Source: Ignavibacteriales bacterium (GTDB taxonomy: Bacteria > Bacteroidota > Ignavibacteria > Ignavibacteriales > Melioribacteraceae). From it: a stretch of 64,000 nucleotides of DNA. Positions 55,611 through 64,000 of the stretch are shown here, piece after piece. Position numbers and translations under genes: made by a program. Where the stretch lies: positions 62,001-126,000 of the forward strand of contig JACKAA010000002.1 of NCBI GenBank assembly GCA_020635275.1. The letters run 5' to 3'. Numbering within the stretch: the stretch's first letter is position 1; every line of letters starts with the position of its first letter. The notes under the pieces are model-generated. The model made no database searches, was not told the origin of the DNA, and saw nothing but the letters and a program-made list of their open reading frames with translations.

Positions 55611-55636
55611 AAAAGCCTCAAGTGTGAGGCTTTTTT
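55611..55636 (+). terminator. Rho-independent terminator
   Basis: AAAAGCCTCA-AGTG-TGAGGCTTTT followed by TT. The remaining 280 bases to the next small gene are AT-rich; a GTGCTTTAGATCATAA near 55831 faintly resembles the CRP-like site, but I do not rely on it. Confidence 0.9.
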
Positions 55637-55917
55637 AATTTTATTCTTCATTTTCTGTTATCACGATCAATATAATCTTTGAATTTGTTGCAATTTTAAT
55701 AGGAAATAACCTTAAACTTTTAACCATTATAATTAGGAAAAATAATTTTTTAGGAAGTGGGAAAAACTGAAAACAAATATTTATTTTCAGTTTATCTTCC
55801 ATCTTTTTCAGTTGAAATAATGTGCTTTAGATCATAATTATAAATAAATCTTTATTCTTTTTTAAAACTTAGAATAATTGGACTATTTAATAAGTATACA
55901 TTAAAATTAAAATAATT

Positions 55918-56073
55918 ATGGCACAAAAAATATTTACAGAAGATATTTTCCCAAAGAAAAGTGATGATGATGTTGTTGAATTAGTTTACGAGAAGAAAAA
56001 GAAATTTTTTCTCAATCTTGGACTAATGGCTATTTATCTTGCTTTGCTTATTGCTTCACTATTTATAATTTAG
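55918..56073 (+). CDS. Small C-terminally anchored membrane protein (51 aa)
   Basis: MAQKIFTEDIFPKK, then acidic and basic segments (SDDDVVELVYEKKKKF) and a C-terminal helix LGLMAIYLALLIASLFII. The tail is similar to that of the protein at 52703 (AIYxxLLIxSLFxx). No Shine-Dalgarno is present. Paralogue of that small protein. Function unknown, and a role with the secretion genes is only suggested by location. Confidence 0.62.
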   Translation: MAQKIFTEDIFPKKSDDDVVELVYEKKKKFFLNLGLMAIYLALLIASLFII

Positions 56074-56270
56074 TCCAATTTATACTTTCTCTTTATTCAA
56101 CAATTTTGTTAATAATAAATATCAAATCCGTGAGTTTATACTTAAAGATTTGTATATTTATCTATTGTTTTACAATCAAATCCGAAAATTATTGACCTTG
56201 ATTTTATTGGTTGTTTTCTTTTTTTTCAAACAATAATTTCGATAATTAAGTAAATATTATACGGGTAAAT

Positions 56271-57317
56271 ATGGTTTCAAGATTTTATAGATTAAGCTGT
56301 TTTTTATTACTTCTTTTAGGCACAATAATTAATGCACAAACTGAAGTAGGAAAATATGCTGGTGAATTTCTTTCACTTGGTGTTGGAGGCCGTGCTTTAG
56401 GCATGGGCGGTGCTAGTGTTGCTGTTGCAGATGATATTACTGCAGGTTATTGGAATCCCGCTGGTTTAGCAAGAATGAATTATCCTCAAATTTCTTTAAT
56501 GCACGAAGAACATTTTGGAAGCCTAGTAAATTACAATTACGCCGCTGTTGCAATTCCTTATGGCACAGATATGAGCTTTGGAATTAGCGCTATTAGATTA
56601 GGAATTGATGGAATTCCGGATACGCGTAATGCGTTAATTGATAGACAAACCGGAGAATCAATTACTGATCCGACAAACGTAAACTGGGGATTGGATTATT
56701 CGAAAATCACTGAATTCAGCAATACTGATTGGGCTTTTTTCTTAAGTTTTGCTAAAAGACAAAGTGATGATTTTTATTGGGGCGCAAATGTAAAATTTAT
56801 TAGAAGAGATATTGCAGAATTCGGAGCTACAGGTATTGGATTTGATGTTGGTGCAATTTATATGCCTTACGAAAATTTTTCGGTCGGTGCAAATTTAATG
56901 GATATTACAACAACACTTTTGGCTTGGGATAATGGAAGAAACGAACTTATCTCTCCAACTGCCAAAATTGGTACAGCTTATATTCTCAATATTTTAGGAG
57001 GTAAATTTACACCCGCTATTGATTTTGATGTCCGTTTTGAAAACAGACAAACTGCATCTAATTTTAATTTGGGTCCAGTTAGTTTTGATGCAAGATTTGG
57101 ACTTGAATACAATTTCAAAGATATTATCGCAGTTCGGGGCGGTTACAATGATGTTAAGCAATTTACAATCGGTGCCGGTGTAAAATTACCAAAATTGAAC
57201 ATTGATTATACTTATGCTACATTTAACGAGTCAGAATTTGAAAGTTTACCGGAAACTCACAGAATTTCATTAATTTTGACTTTAGAAGAACCAAAATTTT
57301 TAAGAAGTGATAAATAA
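56271..57317 (+). CDS. PorV/PorQ family outer-membrane protein
   Basis: 348 aa. Signal peptide 1-22 (ending INAQT), then a FadL-like barrel with the PorV hallmark GVGGRALGMGGASVAVADD and YWNPAGLARM. The C-terminus closes with RISLILTLEE. PorV is the outer-membrane shuttle that receives T9SS cargo, so this fits the cargo at about 52.6 kb, but other T9SS genes are not in the window. Some PorV/PorQ-like proteins have other roles. Confidence 0.88.
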   Translation: MVSRFYRLSCFLLLLLGTIINAQTEVGKYAGEFLSLGVGGRALGMGGASVAVADDITAGYWNPAGLARMNYPQISLMHEEHFGSLVNYNYAAVAIPYGTDMSFGISAIRLGIDGIPDTRNALIDRQTGESITDPTNVNWGLDYSKITEFSNTDWAFFLSFAKRQSDDFYWGANVKFIRRDIAEFGATGIGFDVGAIYMPYENFSVGANLMDITTTLLAWDNGRNELISPTAKIGTAYILNILGGKFTPAIDFDVRFENRQTASNFNLGPVSFDARFGLEYNFKDIIAVRGGYNDVKQFTIGAGVKLPKLNIDYTYATFNESEFESLPETHRISLILTLEEPKFLRSDK

Positions 57318-57351
57318 TTTCTAAAACTTAAATCCGATTAATACATCATAA

Positions 57352-57909
57352 ATGAAAAAAATAGAAATCTTCCTTCTTTTAATCCTTCTCATTTTTTCAT
57401 TTGGATGTTCTTCATCTTCTGAAACAACTCAAAACAATACCCAAACAAGTGAAATATCTTATATAACTACAAATAATCTTAAAGTAACAATTCCTTCTGG
57501 CTGGAAGGAAATTAAAGACAATTATGAACAGTTATATGAACTTTGGCTTGTAAATGATAATTCAAATGCCTCAATTAGTTTTATTCCAATAATTCTAAAT
57601 TCTGAGTTAATGGAAAAATCTGAAACAGAAAAAATTGAATTAATTAAAAAAATTATTACAACAAAAAGGAAAAATACAGCCGATGAATTTGAGTTGCTAA
57701 GTGAACAAAATATGGATTCAAAATATTATATGAAATCTTTGCAGTTTATAATAAATAATTCAATTCAGAATTCCATAATATTTGGCGACGGTAAGAAATA
57801 TTACGAATGTTTAGCTTATTTTAATAAAAATTATCAACCTTCAGATTCTGAAATAGAAGAATTGTTTTCAACCCAAAATACGGTTGTTCAATCCTCAACT
57901 ATTGAGTGA
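57352..57909 (+). CDS. Lipoprotein of unknown function
   Basis: 185 aa. Lipobox FGCSS at about residues 17-21 after a hydrophobic signal, then a Ser/Thr/Asn-rich linker and a mixed alpha/beta domain with VTIPSGWKEI and ELWLVNDNSNASISFIPI. This pattern resembles small PsbP/MOG1-like periplasmic domains, but I cannot assign it. It starts 34 bases after PorV and may be cotranscribed. Its stop lies 8 bases before the convergent TetR gene. Confidence 0.65.
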   Translation: MKKIEIFLLLILLIFSFGCSSSSETTQNNTQTSEISYITTNNLKVTIPSGWKEIKDNYEQLYELWLVNDNSNASISFIPIILNSELMEKSETEKIELIKKIITTKRKNTADEFELLSEQNMDSKYYMKSLQFIINNSIQNSIIFGDGKKYYECLAYFNKNYQPSDSEIEELFSTQNTVVQSSTIE

Positions 57910-57917
57910 ACCCGCTC

Positions 57918-58514
57918 TTACTTTTTTACAGAATTCCAAAAAAATTCAACATGATTTTTAATTAGGGATTTCTGTATTGTTTCACTTTTTAGACCTAATA
58001 TTAATTCAATTGCAGCCAAAAATAATGGACTTATAAATTCTTGACTTAGTACAACAACATCCATTTTCTTAATAAATTTATGGCTTATCATTTCTCTGAA
58101 AATAAATTCGGAAAGAGCTTTAAAATCATTTAGATAATTTTCAATAGAATAATATTTTTTTGATTCACCGTTACTATTTTTTGCCAATAATATTTTAATG
58201 AACATTCGTTCCTCTTCCGAGTTCCAAAAATGAATTAAATTTTCAGATAACAGAATGAAAAATTTTTCGGGTTTTGAAATAATATTTATTAGCTGGTCAG
58301 TAAGAATTAGGGGTCCAAAATTTCTGCTACTGAATTTTAAGATCAGCTGCTCAAAAATTTCTTCCTTTGATTTGAAGTGGTTATAAATTGAACTTTCTCT
58401 CTTATCAATTGCTTTTGCAATATCTCTTATAGATGCTCCATAATATGTTTTTTCTGAGAAAAGTTTAAGTGAAACATCTAAAATATGTTCTTTTGTATTT
58501 TTTGATTGGTTCAC
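57918..58514 (-). CDS. TetR/AcrR family repressor
   Basis: About 198 aa. Helix-turn-helix at about residues 25-45: ASIRDIAKAIDKRESSIYNHF, then KSKEEIFEQLILKF. I choose GTG 58514 because GGAG is then 5 bases upstream; GTG 58520 overlaps the GGAG itself. The ligand domain (60-198) is not diagnostic. A palindrome 16 bases before the start suggests autorepression. No adjacent efflux or metabolic gene is an obvious target. Confidence 0.88.
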   Translation of the reverse strand: MNQSKNTKEHILDVSLKLFSEKTYYGASIRDIAKAIDKRESSIYNHFKSKEEIFEQLILKFSSRNFGPLILTDQLINIISKPEKFFILLSENLIHFWNSEEERMFIKILLAKNSNGESKKYYSIENYLNDFKALSEFIFREMISHKFIKKMDVVVLSQEFISPLFLAAIELILGLKSETIQKSLIKNHVEFFWNSVKK

Positions 58515-58529
58515 GTTCACTCCAGTTTA

Positions 58530-58543
58530 TGAACGAACGTTAA
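58530..58543. promoter_or_regulatory. Putative TetR operator
   Basis: TGAACGAACGTTAA, a 14-bp imperfect palindrome (10 of 14 symmetric) upstream of the TetR gene. AcrR-type operators often look like this. Confidence 0.45.
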
Positions 58544-58580
58544 TATAAGGATGTTTTGGATAAGAAAAAAGCTTAAAAAT

Positions 58581-58608
58581 GCATTCCATATTTCAGGATA
58601 TGGAATGC
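58581..58608. terminator. Hairpin downstream of valS
   Basis: GCATTCCATAT-TTCAGG-ATATGGAATGC, an 11-bp perfect stem 9 bases after the valS stop (in its direction), with AT-rich flanks. The stem shares CATTCCAT / ATGGAATG with the hairpin at 9386. Confidence 0.8.
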
Positions 58609-58616
58609 CAAGATAT

Positions 58617-61226
58617 TTATGATAAATCGTTAAGTAATGTTTTAAGTTTGGCTAAAGAGTTTTCCCAATCAGCTTTTTTTGTTTTTTCTTTTTCAACTAC
58701 ATCAGCCGGTGCGTTATTTACAAAACGTTCATTGGTAAGTTTTTTATCAACACCAATTAGTGCTCCTTCCAAACGGGTAATTTCTTTTGTTAATCTTTCC
58801 TTTTCAATATTTAGATCAATTATTCCTTCAAGCGGAACATAAATTTCACAACCTTTTAGAACAACTGAGGCTGATCCTTTAGGTTTTTCAATATTTTTTC
58901 CAAATTCCAAAGTTTCAATTTTGGCCAAAGATTTTATATAATTAATTTGATCATCTTCTAATGTTTCAGTTTTAAGTAATGTCTTTATTTTTTTTGATGG
59001 AGGAATATTCATTTCGCCACGAATATTTCTAATTCCACTTATAATATCCTGAAGAATCATCATTTTATTTTCTGCAGATTCATTTGTTTTTTGCTTATCA
59101 AATACTGGGAAATGTGAAACTGAAATACTTGAACCTTCTTCCCTTGTTCTCGTTCTATTCCATAATTCTTCTGTTATAAATGGCATAAATGGGTGAACTA
59201 ACTGCAGCATTTTTTCAAATTGAATTATTGCTCGTGTTAAAACCGCAGATTTAATTTCTTCTTCTTCGGATGAATAAATTCTATTCTTTGTCAATTCAAC
59301 ATACCAGTCACAGAAATCATTCCATACATAAGAATAAATTATTTTGGAAGCATTGTTTATTTCAAATTTATCAAGTGCTGTATTTATTTGATTTAACGTA
59401 TTTTGAAATCTTGACTCAATCCATTCATCAACAAAATCAACCGAACCATTGAATGCATTGTTGTCTAATTTTATATTTTCCATATTCATCAGCAAAAATC
59501 TTCCGGCATTCCAAATTTTATTTGCAAAGTTTCTGCCTATCTCAGTTTTTTCAGTACTAAATAAAACATCCTGACCTAAAGGAGCAATATAGTTTATTGT
59601 AAATCTCAATGCATCTGCGCCATATTCAGAAATTACATCCAAAGGATCGGGTGAATTACCAAGTGATTTACTCATCTTTCTGCCTTGAGTATCACGAATT
59701 ACACTTGTGAAATACACATCTTTAAATGGAACATCTTTCATAAATTTCATTCCGGCCATAATCATTCTAGCAACCCAAAAGAAGATTATATCCGGTGCCG
59801 TAACCAATAAATTTGTCGGATAATAATATAGCTGTTCTTCATCGGATGTAAATACATCTTGAGCCCAAAGCCAACTTGATGCCCAAGTATCCAAAACATC
59901 TTCATCCTGATTCCAATTTTCAATGTCTTCCGGTGGATCTACTTCACAGTAAACTTGACCATTTTCTTTATGATACCAAACCGGAATTCTGTGTCCCCAC
60001 CAAAGTTGACGTGAAATACACCAATCTCTAATATTTTCAAGCCAATGCTCATAAGTTTTTACCCAGTGATTTGGATGAAAATTAATTTTACCTTCTTTTA
60101 CAACTTCTAAGGCTGATTTTGATAATTCTTCCATTTTTAAGAACCATTGCTCACTTAAATATGGTTCTATAGGAACTCCTCCCCTTTCAGAATAGCCAAC
60201 ATTATTTGTGTAATCTTCAATTTTATCTAATAAACCTAATTTTTCAAATTCTGCAACAACCAATTTCCTAACTTCATATCTGTCTTTATTTTGATAGTCA
60301 GCAGGCACATTAGTATTTGTTGTAGCATTCGGATAAAAAATATTTATCATTGGTAAAGAATGTCTTTGTGCAATTTCATAATCATTTACATCATGAGCCG
60401 GAGTTATTTTTACTGCTCCCGTTCCAAATTCCATATCAACATAATCATCAGCTATTATTGGAATTTCACGATTTGCAATTGGCAATAGAATAGTTTTTCC
60501 AATTAGATCTTTAAATCTATTATCTTTAGGATTAACTGCAACAGCTGTATCACCAAGCATTGTTTCAGGTCGTGTTGTTGCAACTACAATAAACTTATCA
60601 GAATCCTTTACTGGATATTTGAAATACCAAAGATTTCCTTGACTCTGCTTGTAAATTACTTCTTCATCAGAAATAGCAGACTTAGATGCAGGACACCAAT
60701 TTACCATTCTGTAACCGCGATAAATTAATCCCTCTTTATAAAGCTCAACAAAAGCTTCTATTACCTTTTTATAATAGTGATCATCCATGGTAAAGCGTTC
60801 ACGCTTCCAATCGCAGCTAACACCAAGTTTTCTTAATTGCTTTGTTATAATTCCACCATATTTTTCTTTCCAGACATGGCAGTGTTTTAAAAACTCTTCC
60901 CTTCCTATTTCATCTTTATTAATGCCCTGATCACTTAAGAATTTTACGACCTTTGTTTCTGTGGCAATTGACGCGTGATCAGTCCCAGGCACCCAAAGTG
61001 CATTAAATCCCTGCATTCTTTTATAGCGAATATAAACATCCTGAATTGTGTTATTAAGGATGTGACCCATCGTCAACATTCCAGTAATATTTGGCGGTGG
61101 AATAACAATTGTATAAGGTTCTTTATCAGAATTTACTTCTGAACCGAAAAGATCATTATCTTCCCAGTATTTGTACCACTTATCTTCAACTTCGTTTGGA
61201 TTATATGCCTTTGGTATATCATTCAT
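58617..61226 (-). CDS. valS: Valyl-tRNA synthetase
   Basis: Charges tRNA-Val and edits Thr mischarging. 869 aa. HIGH motif variant in PNITGMLTMGHILN near residue 45, KMSKS in RKMSKSLGN near 525. The editing domain (about 190-340) carries VATTRPETMLGDTAVAV and GAVKITPAHD. The anticodon-binding domain is at 600-730 and a coiled coil is at the C-terminus (KERLTKEITRLEG). Class I, normal bacterial layout. Confidence 0.97.
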   Translation of the reverse strand: MNDIPKAYNPNEVEDKWYKYWEDNDLFGSEVNSDKEPYTIVIPPPNITGMLTMGHILNNTIQDVYIRYKRMQGFNALWVPGTDHASIATETKVVKFLSDQGINKDEIGREEFLKHCHVWKEKYGGIITKQLRKLGVSCDWKRERFTMDDHYYKKVIEAFVELYKEGLIYRGYRMVNWCPASKSAISDEEVIYKQSQGNLWYFKYPVKDSDKFIVVATTRPETMLGDTAVAVNPKDNRFKDLIGKTILLPIANREIPIIADDYVDMEFGTGAVKITPAHDVNDYEIAQRHSLPMINIFYPNATTNTNVPADYQNKDRYEVRKLVVAEFEKLGLLDKIEDYTNNVGYSERGGVPIEPYLSEQWFLKMEELSKSALEVVKEGKINFHPNHWVKTYEHWLENIRDWCISRQLWWGHRIPVWYHKENGQVYCEVDPPEDIENWNQDEDVLDTWASSWLWAQDVFTSDEEQLYYYPTNLLVTAPDIIFFWVARMIMAGMKFMKDVPFKDVYFTSVIRDTQGRKMSKSLGNSPDPLDVISEYGADALRFTINYIAPLGQDVLFSTEKTEIGRNFANKIWNAGRFLLMNMENIKLDNNAFNGSVDFVDEWIESRFQNTLNQINTALDKFEINNASKIIYSYVWNDFCDWYVELTKNRIYSSEEEEIKSAVLTRAIIQFEKMLQLVHPFMPFITEELWNRTRTREEGSSISVSHFPVFDKQKTNESAENKMMILQDIISGIRNIRGEMNIPPSKKIKTLLKTETLEDDQINYIKSLAKIETLEFGKNIEKPKGSASVVLKGCEIYVPLEGIIDLNIEKERLTKEITRLEGALIGVDKKLTNERFVNNAPADVVEKEKTKKADWENSLAKLKTLLNDLS

Positions 61227-61482
61227 AATTATTACAAATAAATTGTTAAAAAAATTAAGCAGAAAATATAATTATAATTGAGATAAGATATTGGTTTTGT
61301 TGATTCATTTATCAAATGATATTATAAAAATCACTAATTGTCTCAAAGTGATAATTTTATTGATTTCTTTAATGTTTTATCTCACTATAGTACATGTTTA
61401 CATCAATTTATACCCAAAAAAGACTAAAGTATAGTTTATAGATGCCGATTGTAAAAGTGAAATTAAATTATTGAGGATAAAA

Positions 61483-61653
61483 ATGGCAAGAACATTAGTT
61501 AATATTTCAGAATTATCACATTCAATGCCAATTGAAAAAGTTAAAGTTTTAAGCTATACAGAAGAATTAGAAAAAATAAATAAAATAAAATTCAACTTAA
61601 GTTTTTTATATTTTGCTGGTTTTGCTGTTGGATTAACTACTCTTTTCTTATAA
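61483..61653 (+). CDS. Small C-terminally anchored membrane protein (56 aa)
   Basis: MARTLVNISELSHSM, a helix-prone segment (EELEKINKIK), then a C-terminal hydrophobic helix ending FAVGLTTLFL. GAGGA precedes ATG 61483; the frame begins at TTG 61471. Its layout matches the two small membrane proteins at 52.7 and 55.9 kb, but sequence similarity is slight. The gap 61227-61482 contains AT-rich DNA with the valS and small-gene promoters and nothing else that I recognise. Confidence 0.6.
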   Translation: MARTLVNISELSHSMPIEKVKVLSYTEELEKINKIKFNLSFLYFAGFAVGLTTLFL

Positions 61654-61659
61654 GAAATT

Positions 61660-63336
61660 TTAACCATTAGTTAAAATAAGTAGTGTTACCAATAATGAGA
61701 TTGGTAACATAAATGACAAAATTGTTGTGATAAATATTAGATTTTTGTTCAGATCAACCACAAGTTTATACCAAATATAAAATATATACCCTTCCAGTAA
61801 ACTAATACTTAAGAAATAATGTAAATCAAATTTTAAAAAACTATTTATTACAAATGTTAGTAACATTAAAATTATCATTGTTAAATCAGTATTAGTAAAA
61901 AATAATTTCCTTGTCATTAGTGCTTTCCACCTTAATAATAAGGTAATTGCCAATACTGTAGAAACAAAATAAAATCCTATTTCATCCAGGTTAACTTGGT
62001 TAATAATTTTACTTAAAATTAAACTTTCTCTAGTAACTACGGGCAAACTTAATTTAGTAATTATAAAAAATACTGTGAAATTTAGAAAGACATAAAGCTC
62101 ATTTACATATCCAAGTTTTTTTACCTGAAATACTGACAATCCAAACAGTCCTAAAATCATAATCAGCAGCAAAAGTAATTCATCATATTGAAGAGAAGTT
62201 GTTAAAGAAAACGTTAGAACAGCAATAAACAATAATAAAATAAAAGCAGTAATTAACAATAATTTTATAATTAAATGAATCCGCTTTATTGGGTAATCAT
62301 GCAGCAAAAGGTGAAGAGCAGATAATGATTTTGCAATTTTAAATTTTAATAATAGAGGATGAAGTCCAACAAAAATTAATCCTAATACTAAAAATAGTAT
62401 TGTTGATTCAAACTTATAGTCAAATAAATATAAAACTGCAGGAACAATAAAAAGAACTGAAAATAATTCTATTATAAATACTGTCAGTTCATGACTAATT
62501 ATACTTTTCTTTAAAATATGATGTTGATGATCAGTATCCTTCAATAAAGGATTTTTCTTTTTCACAATTCTTAAAATAAACACCTTAAAAGTATCAATTA
62601 GCGGTACTGCTAAGAGAAATAGAGGAAATGTTAAATCTAAAACAGCATCATTAAAATTAATTGAAGTTAGAAAGGCGATGGAAATTAGGAAGAATCCTAA
62701 AACAAGAGCACCGGTATCACCAAGAAAAAGACTTGCCGGAAATGCATTAAATCTTAAAAATCCAATTGTTGAACCCAATAAACTTACTGTCAATAAAATT
62801 AGAAGAAGGTTATCTGCTTTTATTGCCAATGCAAGTAACGTACTAAAAATAAGTATGGAATAACCGCTTGCTAATCCATCCAATCCATCAAGAAAGTTAA
62901 TTGAATTTATTGATCCAACTATAAATAATATTAAAATTAAATAATCATATGGATGTTCAAAAGTATAACCAAATAGACTAATTTCTGAATAAAATTGCTG
63001 TAAATAAAGAATGAGTAAAACTGCTGTAATGTTGTGAATTATGAATTTTATAAAACTATTTAGTCCTAAAACATCATCAACAATTCCGGCAAAAACTAAT
63101 ATTGTTACCGAGACCAACAAAAGTTTAATTGATTCAAAATCTTCAATAAATCCATTTACCATTATCAGCACAATAAAAAAGATAATTATCCCGCCCATTT
63201 TAGGTATTTCTTCAGTATGAATTTTACCTGCTCCGGGATAATCAATAATTTTTGATTTTTTAAGAAATGTAATTAGATGAGGCGTAAGAATAATCGTCAT
63301 TACAAGACTTGTAAAAAATATTAGAAGATATATCAT
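61660..63336 (-). CDS. WecA/MraY-like glycosyl-1-phosphate transferase, extended
   Basis: Membrane enzyme that moves sugar-1-phosphate onto undecaprenyl phosphate, the first step in polysaccharide or O-antigen synthesis. 558 aa and about 16 helices, longer than usual (about 330-360 aa). The N-terminal part is standard: GKIHTEEIPKMGGI, IVDDVLGLNSFIKF, NFLDGLDGLASG, SLFLGDTGALVLGF and the HQHHILKK histidine motif (near 270). The C-terminal 200 residues are extra hydrophobic helices with no recognised domain. Its neighbour on the right is a BY-kinase-like domain, so this is probably the edge of an exopolysaccharide locus. Confidence 0.87.
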   Translation of the reverse strand: MIYLLIFFTSLVMTIILTPHLITFLKKSKIIDYPGAGKIHTEEIPKMGGIIIFFIVLIMVNGFIEDFESIKLLLVSVTILVFAGIVDDVLGLNSFIKFIIHNITAVLLILYLQQFYSEISLFGYTFEHPYDYLILILFIVGSINSINFLDGLDGLASGYSILIFSTLLALAIKADNLLLILLTVSLLGSTIGFLRFNAFPASLFLGDTGALVLGFFLISIAFLTSINFNDAVLDLTFPLFLLAVPLIDTFKVFILRIVKKKNPLLKDTDHQHHILKKSIISHELTVFIIELFSVLFIVPAVLYLFDYKFESTILFLVLGLIFVGLHPLLLKFKIAKSLSALHLLLHDYPIKRIHLIIKLLLITAFILLLFIAVLTFSLTTSLQYDELLLLLIMILGLFGLSVFQVKKLGYVNELYVFLNFTVFFIITKLSLPVVTRESLILSKIINQVNLDEIGFYFVSTVLAITLLLRWKALMTRKLFFTNTDLTMIILMLLTFVINSFLKFDLHYFLSISLLEGYIFYIWYKLVVDLNKNLIFITTILSFMLPISLLVTLLILTNG

Positions 63337-63413
63337 GCTAAGTACTATTCTTCTTAATTTTGTTTTTGATAGGTTTAGTATTTGTAAACTTCAAAATAGA
63401 AAAAATTTACAAA

Positions 63414-64000
63414 TTAGGTACTTACATCATTTAGCACTACGTTATAACCAGTAATATTATTTTCTTCCAAAATTGATTTTGCAGTCAATATTTCTGTCAA
63501 TTTAGTTTTATTTGCTCTAACTACCAAAATGACGTCATCAATTTCTCCGGCAATTTCTGCAGTTTCTTTTAATGAACATAACGAACTTGTATCATAAACA
63601 ATATAATCATAATGATTTTTAACAGTACTCATAAAATTTTTCATTCTTTCAGATGTTATAATTACAGCTGGATTTTGAGGGAACTCGATACAAGTGATTA
63701 AGTCCAAATTTTTGTTATGTGTGGTTCTAATAATTTCATTTAATTCTTTTTTTCTAAAGAGATAATGTGCTAAAGAAGGTGTGGATTTAATTCTGAAAAA
63801 TTTATTCAATTGCGGGTTCTTTAAATCAGCATCTACTAAAAGTACTTTGTGATCAGAATTTGCTAAAGCTAAAGCTACGTTAGAAGCTATAAGACTTTTG
63901 CCTTCAGAATCTTGACCGCTTGTAACCATAATTGTTTTTAATGGTTTATCAAGACTTCCATATTTCAGAAAAGTTTCAATGTTAGAAAATGATTCAATGA
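63414..64000 (-). CDS. BY-kinase / CpsD-Wzc ATPase domain, N-terminus cut by window edge
   Basis: Cytoplasmic tyrosine kinase of polysaccharide chain-length control. The frame is open through 64000 with no start; the ATG at 63929 is internal (it falls at MVTSGQDSEGKS). Walker A: TSGQDSEGKSLIASN. Walker A': VLLVDADLKNPQ. Walker B: YDYIVYDTSS. The C-terminus (after about 63440) ends NVVLNDVST without a tyrosine cluster, which is odd for an autophosphorylating kinase. Probably the C-terminal part of a Wzc-like protein. The 77 bases before the WecA-like gene are AT-rich. Confidence 0.88.
   Translation of the reverse strand, partial: IESFSNIETFLKYGSLDKPLKTIMVTSGQDSEGKSLIASNVALALANSDHKVLLVDADLKNPQLNKFFRIKSTPSLAHYLFRKKELNEIIRTTHNKNLDLITCIEFPQNPAVIITSERMKNFMSTVKNHYDYIVYDTSSLCSLKETAEIAGEIDDVILVVRANKTKLTEILTAKSILEENNITGYNVVLNDVST

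Overview
The window looks like chromosomal DNA of a low-GC member of the Ignavibacteria / Bacteroidota-Chlorobiota group. The main clues are a C-terminal type IX secretion (T9SS) sorting domain of the YPNPFNPST type (about 52.37 kb), a PorV/PorQ-like outer-membrane protein, two large sensor kinases of the Reg_prop / Y_Y_Y type, many secreted proteins, and weak Shine-Dalgarno usage at several genes. This placement is inferred from gene content, not from a marker gene. No tRNA, rRNA, CRISPR array, transposase or prophage module was seen.

Layout. 0-4 kb: 3' part of a Lon-like AAA protease overlapping pyruvate kinase, then a radical SAM enzyme of the AmrS type. 4-9.4 kb: a GH89 lipoprotein, a small membrane protein, and a DUF362 / polyferredoxin pair. 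9.4-11.2 kb: dps, a peroxiredoxin gene and a Fur/PerR regulator, each preceded by a similar inverted repeat, which suggests a small peroxide regulon. 11.3-14 kb: metK-ahcY operon. 14-18 kb: a nitronate monooxygenase-like gene with no normal start codon, a membrane protein, dxr and rseP. 18-21 kb: TonB-dependent receptor and diheme cytochrome c.

21.6-27.2 kb and 37.7-57 kb form the most unusual part. Each half has a Reg_prop histidine kinase followed by a LuxR-type response regulator, lying next to secreted proteins built like phage tail fibres or YadA heads (NTAIG repeats, two S74 chaperone domains, one C1q-like domain). Five copies of a 20-bp palindrome, ACTACC-N8-GGTAGT-like followed by TG, lie upstream of four of the secreted-protein genes or operons and of the second response regulator. 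I propose a two-component system that switches on a family of secreted fibre proteins. Downstream of the fibre genes come a T9SS-type gene and a BNR-repeat gene, both riddled with frameshifts, and tiny C-terminally anchored membrane proteins absent from ordinary ORF lists.

27-36 kb holds housekeeping and envelope genes: a lipase-like lipoprotein, a TPR protein, an ECF sigma / anti-sigma pair next to one intact and two decaying TonB-domain genes, aat, an EamA transporter, an MBL-fold hydrolase and a TPM-domain protein, followed by gpmI. 56-64 kb carries PorV, a lipoprotein, a TetR regulator, valS, a WecA/MraY-like transferase and the start of a polysaccharide locus (BY-kinase domain, cut by the right edge). 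Dispersed palindromic repeats ending in TGTCATTCC / GGAATGACA occupy at least ten intergenic gaps.
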